Shown here one piece after another: positions 1 to 11,600 of a stretch of 64,000 nt of DNA (within the stretch, counting starts at the first letter, position 1; each line of letters begins with the position of its first letter). The stretch spans positions 1,488,001 to 1,552,000 of the forward strand of contig NC_079887.1 in assembly GCF_029227915.1 (NCBI RefSeq). Direction: 5' to 3'. Position numbers and translations under genes: made by a program. Origin of the DNA: Hydractinia symbiolongicarpus. Its lineage: Eukaryota; Cnidaria; Hydrozoa; Anthoathecata; Hydractiniidae. The notes under the pieces are model-generated. The model worked only from the letters and a program-made list of their open reading frames with translations, was not told the DNA's origin and ran no database searches.

Positions 1-963
1 AGACGCTTATTGAAAGAGGTTTAATCGCCGGCAAACGAAATCCCGCGATTTCCCGTAAATCCCGGGCTTGGCCCGTATAGTCGAATGCATACAAATAAAG
101 TACCTAGGGAGTAAACTCATTTCCCGAACGATTTTTTAATTTTTTTTTCACCACTAAAACGCATGAGACTTGTAGTTTTAAAAAATGTTTTCATTTTTGA
201 TGAGACGCTTAATAAAAGAAGTTTAATCGCCGGCAAACGAAAATCTGCGATTTCCCGTAAATCCAGGACTCAGCCCGTATTGTCAAAAGTATACAAAGAA
301 AGTACCCAGGGAGTAAACTCATTTCCCGAACGATTTTTTAAATTATTTTTTCACTACTAAAACGCATGAGACTTGTAGTTTTTAAAAATGTTTTCATTTT
401 TGATGAGACGCTGTATAAAAGAAGTTTAATCGCCGGCAAACGAAAACCTGCGATTTCCCGTAAATCACGGACTCGGCCCGTATAGTAAAGAAAGTACCCG
501 GGATGTAAACTCATTTCCAGAACGATTTTTTAAATTATTATTTCACTACTAAAACCCATGAGACTTATAGTTTCTAAAAATGTTTTCATTTTTGATGAGA
601 CGCTGAAAAAAAGAAGTTAAATCGCCGGCAAACGAAATCCCGCCATTTCCCGTAAACCCATGACTCGGCCCGTATAGTCAAAAGTATACAAAGAAATTAC
701 CCAGGGAGTAAACTCATTTTCCGAACGATTTTTTAAATTATTTATTCACCACTACAACGCATGAGACTTGTAGTTTTTAAAAATGTTTTCATTTTTGATG
801 AGACGCTGAATAACAGAAGTTTAATCGCCGGCAAACGAAAACCCGCAATTTCTCGTAAACCCCGGACTCGGCCCGTATAGTCAAAAGTATACAAAGAAAG
901 TACCCAGGGAGTAAACTCATTTTCCGAACGATTTTTTAAATTATTTTTTCACCACTACAACGC

Positions 964-1166
964 ATGAGACTTGTAGTTTTCAAAAATGTTTTCATTTTTG
1001 ATGAGACGCTGAATAAAAGAAGTTTATTCGCACTCAAACGAAAATCCGCGATTTCCCGTAAATCCCGGACTCGGCCCGTATAGTCCAAAGTATACAAAGA
1101 AAGTACCCAGGGAGTAAACTCATTTTCCGAACGATTTTTTAAATTATTCTTTCACCACTAAAACGC
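964..1166 (+). repeat. Representative class E monomer
   Basis: Recognised by GTTTATTCGCACTCAAACG, which replaces the GCCGGC palindrome of most classes, AAAATCCGCG and GTATAGTCCAAAG. It is usually followed by class B. Copies near 22.6 kb and 29.3 kb share GCACTAAAACG, marking them as one duplicated lineage. Confidence 0.88.
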
Positions 1167-1571
1167 ATGAGACTTGTAGTTTTCAAAAATGTTTTCATAT
1201 TTGATGAGACGCTTATTGAAAGAGGTTTAATCGCCGGCAAACGAAATCCCGCGATTTCCCGTAAATCCCGGGCTTGGCCCGTATAGTCGAATGCATACAA
1301 AGAAAGTACCTAGGGAGTAAACTCATTTCCCGAACGATTTTTTAATTTTTTTTTCACCACTAAAACGCATGAGACTTGTAGTTTTTAAAAATGTTTTCAT
1401 TTTTGATGAGACGCTGAATAAAAGAAGTTTAATCGCCGGCAAACGAAAACTTGCGATTTCCCGTAAATCCCGGACTCGGCCCGTATTGTCAAAAGTATAC
1501 AAAGAAAGTACCCAGGGAGTAAACTCATTTCCCGAACGATTTTTTAAATTATTTTTTCACCACTAAAACGC

Positions 1572-1774
1572 ATGAGACTTGTAGTTTTCAAAAATGTTTT
1601 CATATTTGATGAGACGCTTATTGAAAGAGGTTTAATCGCCGGCAAACGAAATCCCGCGATTTCCCGTAAATCCCGGGCTTGGCCCGTATAGTCGAATGCA
1701 TACAAAGAAAGTACCTAGGGAGTAAACTCATTTCCCGAACGATTTTTTAATTTTTTTTTTCACCACTAAAACGC
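1572..1774 (+). repeat. Representative class B monomer (203 bp)
   Basis: Diagnostics are GCTTATTGAAAGAGG or GCTTAATGAAAGAGG, AAATCCCGCGATT, CCCGGGCTTGGCCCG (a short inverted repeat), GTCGAATGTATAC, TACCTAGGGAG and an extended run of about 9 to 11 T near the 3' end. The preceding T tract is usually TTTTCATATTTG instead of TTTTCATTTTTG. Class B is usually followed by class A, and sometimes by G or C. Confidence 0.9.
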
Positions 1775-1977
1775 ATGAGACTTGTAGTTTTTAAAAATGT
1801 TTTCATTTTTGATGAGACGCTGAATAAAAGAAGTTTAATCGCCGGCAAACGAAAACCTGCGATTTCCCGTAAATCCCGGACTCGGCCCGTATTGTCAAAA
1901 GTATACAAAGAAAGTACCCAGGGAGTAAACTCATTTCCCGAACGATTTTTTAAATTATTTTTTCACCACTAAAACGC
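1775..1977 (+). repeat. Representative class A monomer (203 bp)
   Basis: The most common and least derived class. Diagnostics are GCTGAATAAAAGAAG, GCCGGCAAACG, AACCTGCGATTTCCCG, CCCGGACTCGG, and either GTATTGTCAAAAG (form A1) or GTATAGTCAAAAG (form A2). Form A1 opens a 65-codon frame on the plus strand in nearly every copy because it lacks the in-frame TAG of form A2. I treat that frame as incidental. Confidence 0.9.
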
Positions 1978-2169
1978 ATGAGACTTGCAGTTTTCAAAAA
2001 TGTTTTCATTTTTGATGAGACGCTGAATAAAAGAAGTTTAATCGCCGGCAAACGAAAACCTGCGATTTCCCGTAAATCACGGACTTGGCCCGTATAGTAA
2101 AGAAAGTACCCGGGATGTAAACTCATTTCCCGAACGATTTTTTAAAATATTTTTTCAACACTAAAACGC
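1978..2169 (+). repeat. Representative class C monomer (192-bp deletion class)
   Basis: Eleven bases are missing between GTATAGT and AAAGAAAG, relative to GTATAGTCAAAAGTATACAA in other classes. The deletion ends lie in short AAAG repeats, so a slippage or microhomology origin is plausible. It is linked to CCCGGGATG in place of CCCAGGGAG. Further copies start near 366, 2170, 2970, 15734, 22007, 28895, 41268, 41460, 52563, 53363, 58607, 58799, 59790 and 62591. At 192 bp the unit is divisible by three, unlike the 203-bp classes. Confidence 0.88.
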
Positions 2170-3769
2170 ACGAGACTTGTAGTTTTCAAAAATGTTTTCA
2201 TTTTTGATGAGACGCTGAAAAAAAGAAGTTTAATCGCCGGCAAACGAAAATCTGCGATTTCCCGTAAATCCCGGACTCGGCCCGTATAGTAAAGAAAGTA
2301 CCCGGGATGTAAACTCATTTCCAGAACGATTTTTTAAATTATTATTTCACTACTAAAACCCATGAGACTTATAGTTTTTAAAAATGTTTTCATTTTTGAT
2401 GAGACGCTGAAAAAAAGAAGTTAAATCGCCGGCAAACGAAATCCGCCATTTCCCGTAAACCCATGACTCGGCCCGTATAGTCAAAAGTATACAAAGAAAT
2501 TACCCAGGGAGTAAACTCATTTTCCGAACGATTTTTTAAATTATTTTTTCACCACTACAACGCATGAGACTTGTAGTTTTCAAAAATGTTTTCATATTTT
2601 ATGAGACGCTTATTGAAAGAGGTTTAATCGCCGGCAAACGAAATCCCGCGATTTCCCGTAAATCCCGGGCTTGGCCCGTATAGTCGAATGCATACAAAGA
2701 AAGTACCTAGGGAGTAAACTCATTTCCCGAACGATTTTTTAATTTTTTTTTTCACCACTAAAACGCATGAGACTTGTAGTTTTTAAAAACATTTTCATTT
2801 TTGATGAGACGCTGAATAAAAGAAACTTAATCGCCGGCAAACGAAAACCTGCGATTTCCCGTAAATCCCGGACTCGGCCCGTATTGTCAAAAGTATACAA
2901 AGAAAGTACCCAGGGAGTAAACTCATTTCCCGAACGATTTTTTAAATTATTTTTTCACCACTAAAACGCATGAGACTTGTACTTTTCAAAAATGTTTTCA
3001 TTTTTGATGAGACGCTGAAAAAAAGAAGTTTAATCGCCGGCAAACGAAAATCTGCGATTTCCCGTAAATCCCGGACTCGGCCCGTATAGTAAAGAAAGTA
3101 CCCGGGATGTAAACTCATTTCCAGAACGATTTTTTAAATTATTATTTCACTACTAAAACCCATGAGACTTATAGTTTTTAAAAATGTTTTCATTTTTGAT
3201 GAGACGCTGAAAAAAAGAAGTTAAATCGCCGGCAAACGAAATCCGCCATTTCCCGTAAACCCATGACTCGGCCCGTATAGTCAAAAGTATACAAAGAAAT
3301 TACCCAGGGAGTAAACTCATTTTCCGAACGATTTTTTAAATTATTTTTTCACCACTACAACGCATGAGACTTGTAGTTTTCAAAAATGTTTTCATATTTG
3401 ATGAGACGCTTATTGAAAGAGGTTTAATCGCCGGCAAACGAAATCCCGCGATTTCCCGTAAATCCCGGGCTTGGCCCGTATAGTCGAATGCATACAAAGA
3501 AAGTACCTAGGGAGTAAACTCATTTCCCGAACGATTTTTTAATTTTTTTTTTCACCACTAAAACGCATGAGACTTGTAGTTTTTAAAAATGTTTTCATTT
3601 TTGATGAGACGCTGAATAAAAGAAGTTTAATCGCCGGCAAACGAAAACCTGCGATTTCCCGTAAATCCCGGACTCGGCCCGTATTGTCAAAAGTATACAA
3701 AGAAAGTACCCAGGGAGTAAACTCATTTCCCGAACGATTTTTTAAATTATTTTTTCACCACTAAAACGC
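2170..3769 (+). repeat. 4-mer HOR (C-D-B-A), 800 bp x 2
   Basis: Class order C D B A occurs twice, 2170-2969 and 2970-3769, with an exact 800-bp displacement of matching landmarks. The unit contains one 192-bp C monomer, which explains why it is shorter than four full units. The first copy begins ACGAGAC where the second has ATGAGAC. In the A monomer the first copy has AAAAACATTTTC where the second has AAAAATGTTTTC. Confidence 0.85.
2362..2563 (+). repeat. Representative class D monomer
   Basis: Diagnostics are GACTTATAG in place of GACTTGTAG, GCTGAAAAAAAGAAG, GTTAAATCGCC, CGCCATTTCCCGTAAACCC, ATGACTCGG or CTGACTCGG, AAAGAAATTACCC, CATTTTCCGAACG and usually CACTACAACG at the end. This copy is one base short at AAATCCGCC. 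A sub-form at 23.8-47.7 kb carries CCCATAAACCCC and an extra T in GGGAGTTAAAC. Confidence 0.88.
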
Positions 3770-4375
3770 ATGAGACTTGTAGTTTTCAAAAATGTTTTCA
3801 TTTTTGATGAGACGCTGAATAAAAGAAGTTTAATCGCCGGCAAACGAAAACCTGCGATTTCCCGTAAATCTCGGACTCGGCCCGTATAGTCAAAAGTATA
3901 CAAAGAAAGTACCCAGGGAGTAAACTCATTTCCGGAACGATTTTTTAAATTACTTTTCACCACTAAAACGCATGAGACTTGTAGTTTTTAAAAATGTTTT
4001 CATTTTTGATGAGACGCTGAATAAAAGAAGTTTAATCGCCAGCAAACGAAACCTGCGATTTCCCGTAAATCCTGGACTCGGCCCGTATAGTCAAAAGTAT
4101 ACAAAGAAAGTACCCAGGGAGTAAACTCATTTCCCAAACGATTTTTTAAATTATTATTTCACCACTAAAGCTCATGAGACTTGTAGTTTTTAAAAATGTT
4201 TTCATTTTTGATGAGACGCTTAATGAAAGTGGTTTAATCGCCAGCAAACGAAAACCCGCGATTTCCCGTAAATCCCGGGCTTGGCCCGTATAGTCAAATG
4301 TATACAAAGAAAGTACCCAGGGAGTAAACTCATTTCCCGAACTATTTTTTATATTATTTTTTTACCACTAAACGC

Positions 4376-4578
4376 ATGAGACTTGTAGTTTTCAAAAATA
4401 TTTTCATATTTGATGGGACGCTGAATAAAAGAAGTTTAATCGCCGGCAAACGAAGATCCGCCATTTCCCGTAAATCCCGGACTCGGTCCGTATAGTCAAA
4501 AGTATACAAAGAAAGTACCCAGGGAGTAAACTCATTTCCCGAACGATTTTTTAAATTATTTTTTCACCACTAAAACGC
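4376..4578 (+). repeat. Representative class K monomer
   Basis: Recognised by AAATATTTTCATATTTG, GATGGGACGCTG and CGAAGATCCGCC. It follows a monomer ending TTATATTATTTTTTTACC and CTAAACGCATG. Similar copies carry ATATTTTTATATTTG at about 18.4, 19.2 and 20.8 kb. Confidence 0.82.
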
Positions 4579-4781
4579 ATGAGACTTGTAGTTTTCAAAA
4601 ATGTTTTCATTTTTGATGAGACGCTTAATGAAAGAGGTTTAATCGCCGGCAAACGAAATCCCGCGTTTTCCCGTAAATCAGGGGCTTGGCCCGTATAGTC
4701 GAATGTATACAAAGAAAGTACCCAGGAAGTAAACTCATTTCCAGAACGATTTTTTGAATTATTTTTTCACCACTAAAACGC
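4579..4781 (+). repeat. Representative class L monomer
   Basis: Recognised by TCCCGCGTTTTCCCG, AAATCAGGGGCTTGG, TACCCAGGAAG and GATTTTTTGAATTATT. It is a relative of class B (TAATGAAAGAGG, GTCGAATGTATAC). It carries a 76-codon minus-strand frame in several copies, which I regard as incidental. Confidence 0.82.
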
Positions 4782-4983
4782 ATGAGACTTGTAGTTTTCA
4801 AAAATGTTTTCATTTTTGATGAGACGCTGAATAAAAGAAGTTTAATCGCCAGCAAACGAAACCTGCGATTTCCCGTAAATCCTGGACTCGGCCCGTATAG
4901 TCAAAAGTATACAAAGAAAGTACCCAGGGAGTAAACTCATTTCCCAAACGATTTTTTAAATTATTATTTCACCACTAAAGCTC

Positions 4984-5187
4984 ATGAGACTTGTAGTTTT
5001 TAAAAATGTTTTCATTTTTGATGAGACGCAGAATAAAAGAAGTTTTTATCGCCGGCAAACGAAAACCCGCGACTTCCCGTAAATCCCGGACTCCGCCCGT
5101 ATAGTCAAAAGTATACAAAGAAAGTACCCAGGGAGTAAACTCATTTCGCGAACGATTTTTTAAATTATATTTTCACCACTAAAACGC
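4984..5187 (+). repeat. Representative class I monomer
   Basis: Recognised by GAAGTTTTTATCGCC, CGCGACTTCCCG, GGACTCCGCCCG, CATTTCGCGAACG and ATTATATTTTCACC. The following monomer begins ATGAGATTTG. Present only in 4.9-13.6 kb. Confidence 0.85.
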
Positions 5188-6000
5188 ATGAGATTTGTAG
5201 TTTTCAAAAATGTTTTCATTTTTGATGAGACGCTGAATGAAAGAAGTTTAATCGCCGGCAAACGAAAACCTGCGATTTCCGGTAAATCCTGGACTCGGCC
5301 CGTATAGTCAAAAGTATACAAAGAAAGTACCCAGGGAGTAAACTCATTTCCCGAACGATTTTTTAAATTATTTTTTCACCACTAAAACCAATGAGACTTA
5401 TAGTTTTTAAAAATGTTTTCATTTTTGATGAGACGCTGAAGAAAAGAAGTTAAATCGCCGGCAAACGAAATCCCGCCATTTCCCGTAAACCCCTGACTCG
5501 GCCCGTATAGTCAAAAGTATACAAAGAAATTACCCAGGGAGTAAACTCATTTTCCGAACGATTTTTTAAATTATTTTTTCACCACTACAACGCATGAGAC
5601 TTGTAGTTTTTAAAAATGTTTTCATTTTTGATGAGACGCAGAATAAAAGAAGTTTTTATCGCCGGCAAACGAAAACCCGCGACTTCCCGTAAATCCCGGA
5701 CTCCGCCCGTATAGTCAAAAGTATACAAAGAAAGTACCCAGGGAGTAAACTCATTTCGCGAACGATTTTTTAAATTATATTTTCACCACTAAAACGCATG
5801 AGATTTGTAGTTTTCAAAAATGTTTTCATTTTTGATGAGACGCTGAATGAAAGAAGTTTAATCGCCGGCAAACGAAAACCTGCGATTTCCGGTAAATCCT
5901 GGACTCGGCCCGTATAGTCAAAAGTATACAAAGAAAGTACCCAGGGGGTAAACTCATTTCCCGAACGATTTTTTAAATTATTATTTCACCACTAAAGCCC

Positions 6001-6203
6001 ATGAGACTTGTAGTTTTTAAAAATGTTTTCATTTTTGATGAGACGCTGATTAAAAGAAGTTTAATCGCCGGCAAACGAAAACCCGCCATTTCCCGTAAAC
6101 CCTGGACTCGGCCTGTTTAATCAAAAGTATACAAAGAAAGTACCCAGGGAGTAAACTCATTTCCCGAACGATTTTTTAAATTATTTTTTCACCACTAAAA
6201 CGC
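6001..6203 (+). repeat. Representative class H monomer
   Basis: Recognised by GCTGATTAAAAG, ACCCGCCATTTCC, ACCCTGGACTCGG and GGCCTGTTTAATC, where most classes have GGCCCGTATAGTC. Confined to about 6.0-13.9 kb in this window. Confidence 0.85.
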
Positions 6204-7828
6204 ATGAGACTTGTAGTTTTCAAAAATGTTTTCATTTTTGATGAGACGCTTAATGAAAGAGGTTTAATCGCCGGCAAACGAAATCCCGCGTTTTCCCGTA
6301 AATCAGGGGCTTGGCCCGTATAGTCGAATGTATACAAAGAAAGTACCCAGGAAGTAAACTCATTTCCAGAACGATTTTTTGAATTATTTTTTCACCACTA
6401 AAACGCATGAGACTTGTAGTTTTCAAAAATGTTTTCATTTTTGATGAGACGCTGAATAAAAGAAGTTTAATCGCCAGCAAACGAAACCTGCGATTTCCCG
6501 TAAATCCTGGACTCGGCCCGTATAGTCAAAAGTATACAAAGAAAGTACCCAGGGAGTAAACTCATTTCCCAAACGATTTTTTAAATTATTATTTCACCAC
6601 TAAAGCTCATGAGACTTGTAGTTTTTAAAAATGTTTTCATTTTTGATGAGACGCAGAATAAAAGAAGTTTTTATCGCCGGCAAACGAAAACCCGCGACTT
6701 CCCGTAAATCCCGGACTCCGCCCGTATAGTCAAAAGTATACAAAGAAAGTACCCAGGGAGTAAACTCATTTCGCGAACGATTTTTTAAATTATATTTTCA
6801 CCACTAAAACGCATGAGATTTGTAGTTTTCAAAAATGTTTTCATTTTTGATGAGACGCTGAATGAAAGAAGTTTAATCGCCGGCAAACGAAAACCTGCGA
6901 TTTCCGGTAAATCCTGGACTCGGCCCGTATAGTCAAAAGTATACAAAGAAAGTACCCAGGGAGTAAACTCATTTCCCGAACGATTTTTTAAATTATTTTT
7001 TCACCACTAAAACCAATGAGACTTATAGTTTTTAAAAATGTTTTCATTTTTGATGAGACGCTGAAGAAAAGAAGTTAAATCGCCGGCAAACGAAATCCCG
7101 CCATTTCCCGTAAACCCCTGACTCGGCCCGTATAGTCAAAAGTATACAAAGAAATTACCCAGGGAGTAAACTCATTTTCCGAACGATTTTTTAAATTATT
7201 TTTTCACCACTACAACGCATGAGACTTGTAGTTTTTAAAAATGTTTTCATTTTTGATGAGACGCAGAATAAAAGAAGTTTTTATCGCCGGCAAACGAAAA
7301 CCCGCGACTTCCCGTAAATCCCGGACTCCGCCCGTATAGTCAAAAGTATACAAAGAAAGTACCCAGGGAGTAAACTCATTTCGCGAACGATTTTTTAAAT
7401 TATATTTTCACCTTTAAAACGCATGAGATTTGTAGTTTTCAAAAATGTTTTCATTTTTGATGAGACGCTGAATGAAAGAAGTTTAATCGCCGGCAAACGA
7501 AAACCTGCGATTTCCGGTAAATCCTGGACTCGGCCCGTATAGTCAAAAGTATACAAAGAAAGTACCCAGGGGGTAAACTCATTTCCCGAACGATTTTTTA
7601 AATTATTATTTCACCACTAAAGCCCATGAGGCTTGTAGTTTTTAAAAATGTTTTCATTTTTGATGAGACGCTGATTAAAAGAAGTTTAATCGCCGGCAAA
7701 CGAAAACCCGCCATTTCCCGTAAACCCTGGACTCGGCCTGTTTAATCAAAAGTATACAAAGAAAGTACCCAGGGAGAAAACTCATTTCCCGAACGATTTT
7801 TTAAATTATTTTTTCACCACTAAAACGC

Positions 7829-8030
7829 ATGAGACTTGTAGTTTTCAAAAATGTTTTCATTTTTGATGAAACGCTGAATAAAAGAAGTTTAATCGCCGGC
7901 AAACGAAAACCCGCGATTTCCCGTAAATCTCGGCATGGCCCGTATAGTCAAAAGTATACAAAGAAAGTACCCAGAGAGTAAACTCATTTCCCGAACGATT
8001 TTTTAAATTATTTTTTCACCACTAAAACCA
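7829..8030 (+). repeat. Representative class J monomer
   Basis: Recognised by GATGAAACGCTG and AATCTCGGCATGGCCCG, which is two bases shorter than the usual CCCGGACTCGGCCCG. Found in sub-array 2 and again at 55.5-57.6 kb, so the two distant islands share ancestry. Confidence 0.85.
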
Positions 8031-8435
8031 ATGAGACTTATAGTTTTTAAAAATGTTTTCATTCTTGATGAGACGCTGAATAAAAGAAGTTTATTCGCAC
8101 TCAAACGAAAATCCGCGATTTCCCGTAAATCCCGGACTCGGCCCGTATTGTCAAAAGTATACAAAGAAAGTACCCAGGGAGTAAACTCATTTCCCGAACG
8201 ATTTTTTAAATTATTTTTTCACCACTAAAACGCATGAGACTTGTAGTTTTCAAAAATGTTTTCATTTTTGATGAGACGCTGAATAAAAGAAGTTTAATCG
8301 CCGGCAAACGAAAACCTGCGATTTCCCGTAAATCCCGGACTCGGCCCGTATAGTCAAAAGTATACAAAGAAAGTACCCAGGGAGTAAACTCATTTCCGGA
8401 ACGATTTTTTAAATTACTTTTCACCACTAAAACGC

Positions 8436-8637
8436 ATGAGACTTGTAGTTTTTAAAAATGTTTTCATTTTTGATGAGACGCTGAATAAAAGAAGTTTAAT
8501 CGCCAGCAAACGAAACCTGCGATTTCCCGTAAATCCTGGACTCGGCCCGTATAGTCAAAAGTATACAAAGAAAGTACCCAGGGAGTAAACTCATTTCCCA
8601 AACGATTTTTTAAATTATTATTTCACCACTAAAGCCC
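8436..8637 (+). repeat. Representative class G monomer
   Basis: Diagnostics are GCCAGCAAACGAAACCTGCG (two bases short after AAACGAAA), CCTGGACTCGG, CATTTCCCAAACG, ATTATTTCACC and the ending CTAAAGCCCATG. Several of these are C-to-T or G-to-A changes at CpG positions of the class A sequence. G is usually followed by class F. Confidence 0.85.
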
Positions 8638-11600
8638 ATGAGACTTGTAGTTTTTAAAAATGTTTTCATTTTTGATGAGACGCTTAATGAAAGTGGTTTA
8701 ATCGCCAGCAAACGAAAACCCGCGATTTCCCGTAAATCCCGGGCTTGGCCCGTATAGTCGAATGTATACAAAAAAAGTACCCAGGGAATAAACTCATTTC
8801 CCGAACGATTTTTTATATTATTTTTTTACCACTAAACGCATGAGACTTGTAGTTTTCAAAAATATTTTCATATTTGATGGGACGCTGAATAAAAGAAGTT
8901 TAATCGCCGGCAAACGAAGATCCGCCATTTCCCGTAAATCCCGGACTCGGTCCGTATAGTCAAAAGTATACAAAGAAAGTACCCAGGGAGTAAACTCATT
9001 TCCCGAACGATTTTTTAAATTATTTTTTCACCACTAAAACGCATGAGACTTGTAGTTTTCAAAAATGTTTTCATTTTTGATGAGACGCTTAATGAAAGAG
9101 GTTTAATCGCCGGCAAACGAAATCCCGCGTTTTCCCGTAAATCAGGGGCTTGGCCCGTATAGTCGAATGTATACAAAGAAAGTACCCAGGAAGTAAACTC
9201 ATTTCCAGAACGATTTTTTGAATTATTTTTTCACCACTAAAACGCATGAGACTTGTAGTTTTCAAAAATGTTTTCATTTTTGATGAAACGCTGAATAAAA
9301 GAAGTTTAATCGCCGGCAAACGAAAACCCGCGATTTCCCGTAAATCTCGGCATGGCCCGTATAGTCAAAAGTATACAAAGAAAGTACCCAGGGAGTAAAC
9401 TCATTTCCCGAACGATTTTTTAAATTATTTTTGCACCACTAAAACCAATGAGACTTATAGTTTTTAAAAATGTTTTCATTTTTGATGAGACGCTGAAGAA
9501 AAGAAGTTAAATCGCCGGCAAACGAAATCCCGCCATTTCCCGTAAACCCCTGACTCGGCCCGTATAGTCAAAAGTATACAAAGAAATTACCCAGGGAGTA
9601 AACTCATTTTCCGAACAATTTTTTAAATTATTTTTTCACCACTACAACGCATGAGACTTGTAGTTTTTAAAAATGTTTTCATTTTTGATGAGACGCTGAA
9701 TAAAAGAAGTTTTTATCGCCGGCAAACGAAAACCCGCGACTTCCCGTAAATCCCGGACTCCGCCCGTATAGTCAAAAGTATACAAAGAAAGTACCCAGGG
9801 AGTAAACTCATTTCGCGAACGATTTTTTAAATTATATTTTCACAACTAAAACGCATGAGATTTGTAGTTTTCAAAAATGTTTTCATTTTTGATGAGACGC
9901 TGAATGAAAGAAGTTTAATCGCCGGCAAACGAAAACCTGCGATTTCCCGTAAATCCTGGACTCGGCCCGTATAGTCAAAAGTATACAAAGAAAGTACCCA
10001 GGGGGTAAACTCATTTCCCGAACGATTTTTTAAATTATTATTTCACCACTAAAGCCCATGAGACTTGTAGTTTTTAAAAATGTTTTCATTTTTGATGAGA
10101 CGCTGATTAAAAGAAGTTTAATCGCCGGCAAACGAAAACCCGCCATTTCCCGTAAACCCTGGACTCAGCCTGTTTAATCAAAAGTATACAAAGAAAGTAC
10201 CCAGGGAGTAAACTCATTTCCCGAACGATTTTTTAAATTATTTTTTCACCACTAAAACGTATGAGACTTGTAGTTTTCAAAAATGTTTTCATTTTTGATG
10301 AAACGCTGAATAAAAGAAGTTTAATCGCCGGCAAACGAAAACCCGCGATTTCCCGTAAATCTCGGCATGGCCCGTATAGTCAAAAGTATACAAAGAAAGT
10401 ACCCAGAGAGTAAACTCATTTCCCGAACGATTTTTTAAATTATTTTTTCACCACTAAAACCAATGAGACTTATAGTTTTTAAAAATGTTTTCATTCTTGA
10501 TGAGACGCTGAAAAAAAGAAGTTAAATCGCCGGCAAACGAAAACCCGCCATTTCCCGTAAACCCCTGACTCGGCCCGTATAGTCAAAAGTATACAAAGAA
10601 ATTACCCAGGGAGTAAACTCATTTTCCGAACGATTTTTTAAATTATTTTTTCACCACTACAACGCATGAGACTTGTAGTTTTCAAAAATGTTTTCATTTT
10701 TGATGAGACGCTGAATGAAAGAAGTTTAATCGCCGGCAAACGAAAACCTGCGATTTCCCGTAAATCCCGGACTCGGCCCGTATAGTCAAAAGTATACAAA
10801 GAAAGTACCCAGGGGGTAAACTCATTTCCCGAACGATTTTTTAAATTATATTTTCACCACTAAAACGCATGAGACTTGTAGTTTTCAAAAATGTTTTCAT
10901 TTTTGATGAGACGCTGAATGAAAGAAGTTTAATCGCCGGCAAACGAAAACCTGCGATTTCCCGTAAATCCCGGACTCGGCCCGTATAGTCAAAAGTATAC
11001 AAAGAAAGTACCCAGGGGGTAAACTCATTTCCCGAACGATTTTTTAAATTATTATTTCACCACTAAAGCCCATGAGACTTGTAGTTTTTAAAAATGTTTT
11101 CATTTTTGATGAGACGCTGATTAAAAGAAGTTTAATCGCCGGCAAACGAAAACCCGCCATTTCCCGTAAACCCTGGACTCGGCCTGTTTAATCAAAAGTA
11201 TACAAAGAAAGTACCCAGGGAGTAAACTCATTTCCCGAACGATTTTTTAAATTATTTTTTCACCACTAAAACGCATGAGACTTGTAGTTTTCAAAAATGT
11301 TTTCCATTTTGATGAGACGCTGAATAAAAGAAGTTTAATCGCCGGCAAACGAAGATCCGCCATTTCCCGTAAATCCCGGGCTCGGCCCGTATAGTCAAAA
11401 GTATACAAAGAAAGTACCCAGGGAGTAAACTCATTTCCCGAACGATTTTTTAAATTATTTTTTCACCACTAAAACGCATGAGACATGTAGTTTTCAAAAA
11501 TGTTTTTATTTTTGATGAGACGCTTAATGAAAGAGGTTTAATCGCCGGCAAACGACATCCCGCGTTTTCCCGTAAATCAGGGGCTTGGCCCGTATAGTCG

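Larger units (their letters stand above)
1167..1977 (+). repeat. B-A dimer HOR, 406 bp x 2
   Basis: Two consecutive B+A dimers, starting at 1167 and 1572. The B copies share the unusual start TTATTGAAAGAGG and GAATGCATAC. The A copies share GTATTGTCAAAAG. The two dimers differ at only a few bases, so this is a recent dimer duplication within the array. Confidence 0.85.
1..3971 (+). repeat. Sub-array 1: classes A, B, C, D, E
   Basis: Twenty or so monomers in the order B A C D A E B A B A C C D B A C D B A A. Class B is nearly always followed by class A, and class C by C or D. Copies of this class set reappear near 21-23 kb, 28.7-30.3 kb, 41-42.5 kb, 48.7-50.3 kb and 52-63.6 kb, so this is a recurring module rather than a private family. 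No other element is visible in it. Confidence 0.85.
4579..7828 (+). repeat. 8-mer HOR, 1625 bp x 2
   Basis: Monomer order L G I A D I A H occurs twice, 4579-6203 and 6204-7828, displaced by exactly 1625 bp. The copies are almost identical. Differences I noticed are CCTTTAAAACG at about 7411 (CCACTAAAACG in the first copy), GAGGCTTG at about 7629 and GGGAGAAAAC at about 7775. Within the unit the I-A pair occurs twice, an older embedded duplication. Confidence 0.92.

Noticed and set aside
414-421. TATA box (TATAAAAG) in one C monomer
   Set aside because: A single-base variant (GAATAAAAG elsewhere) in one copy, with no gene downstream.
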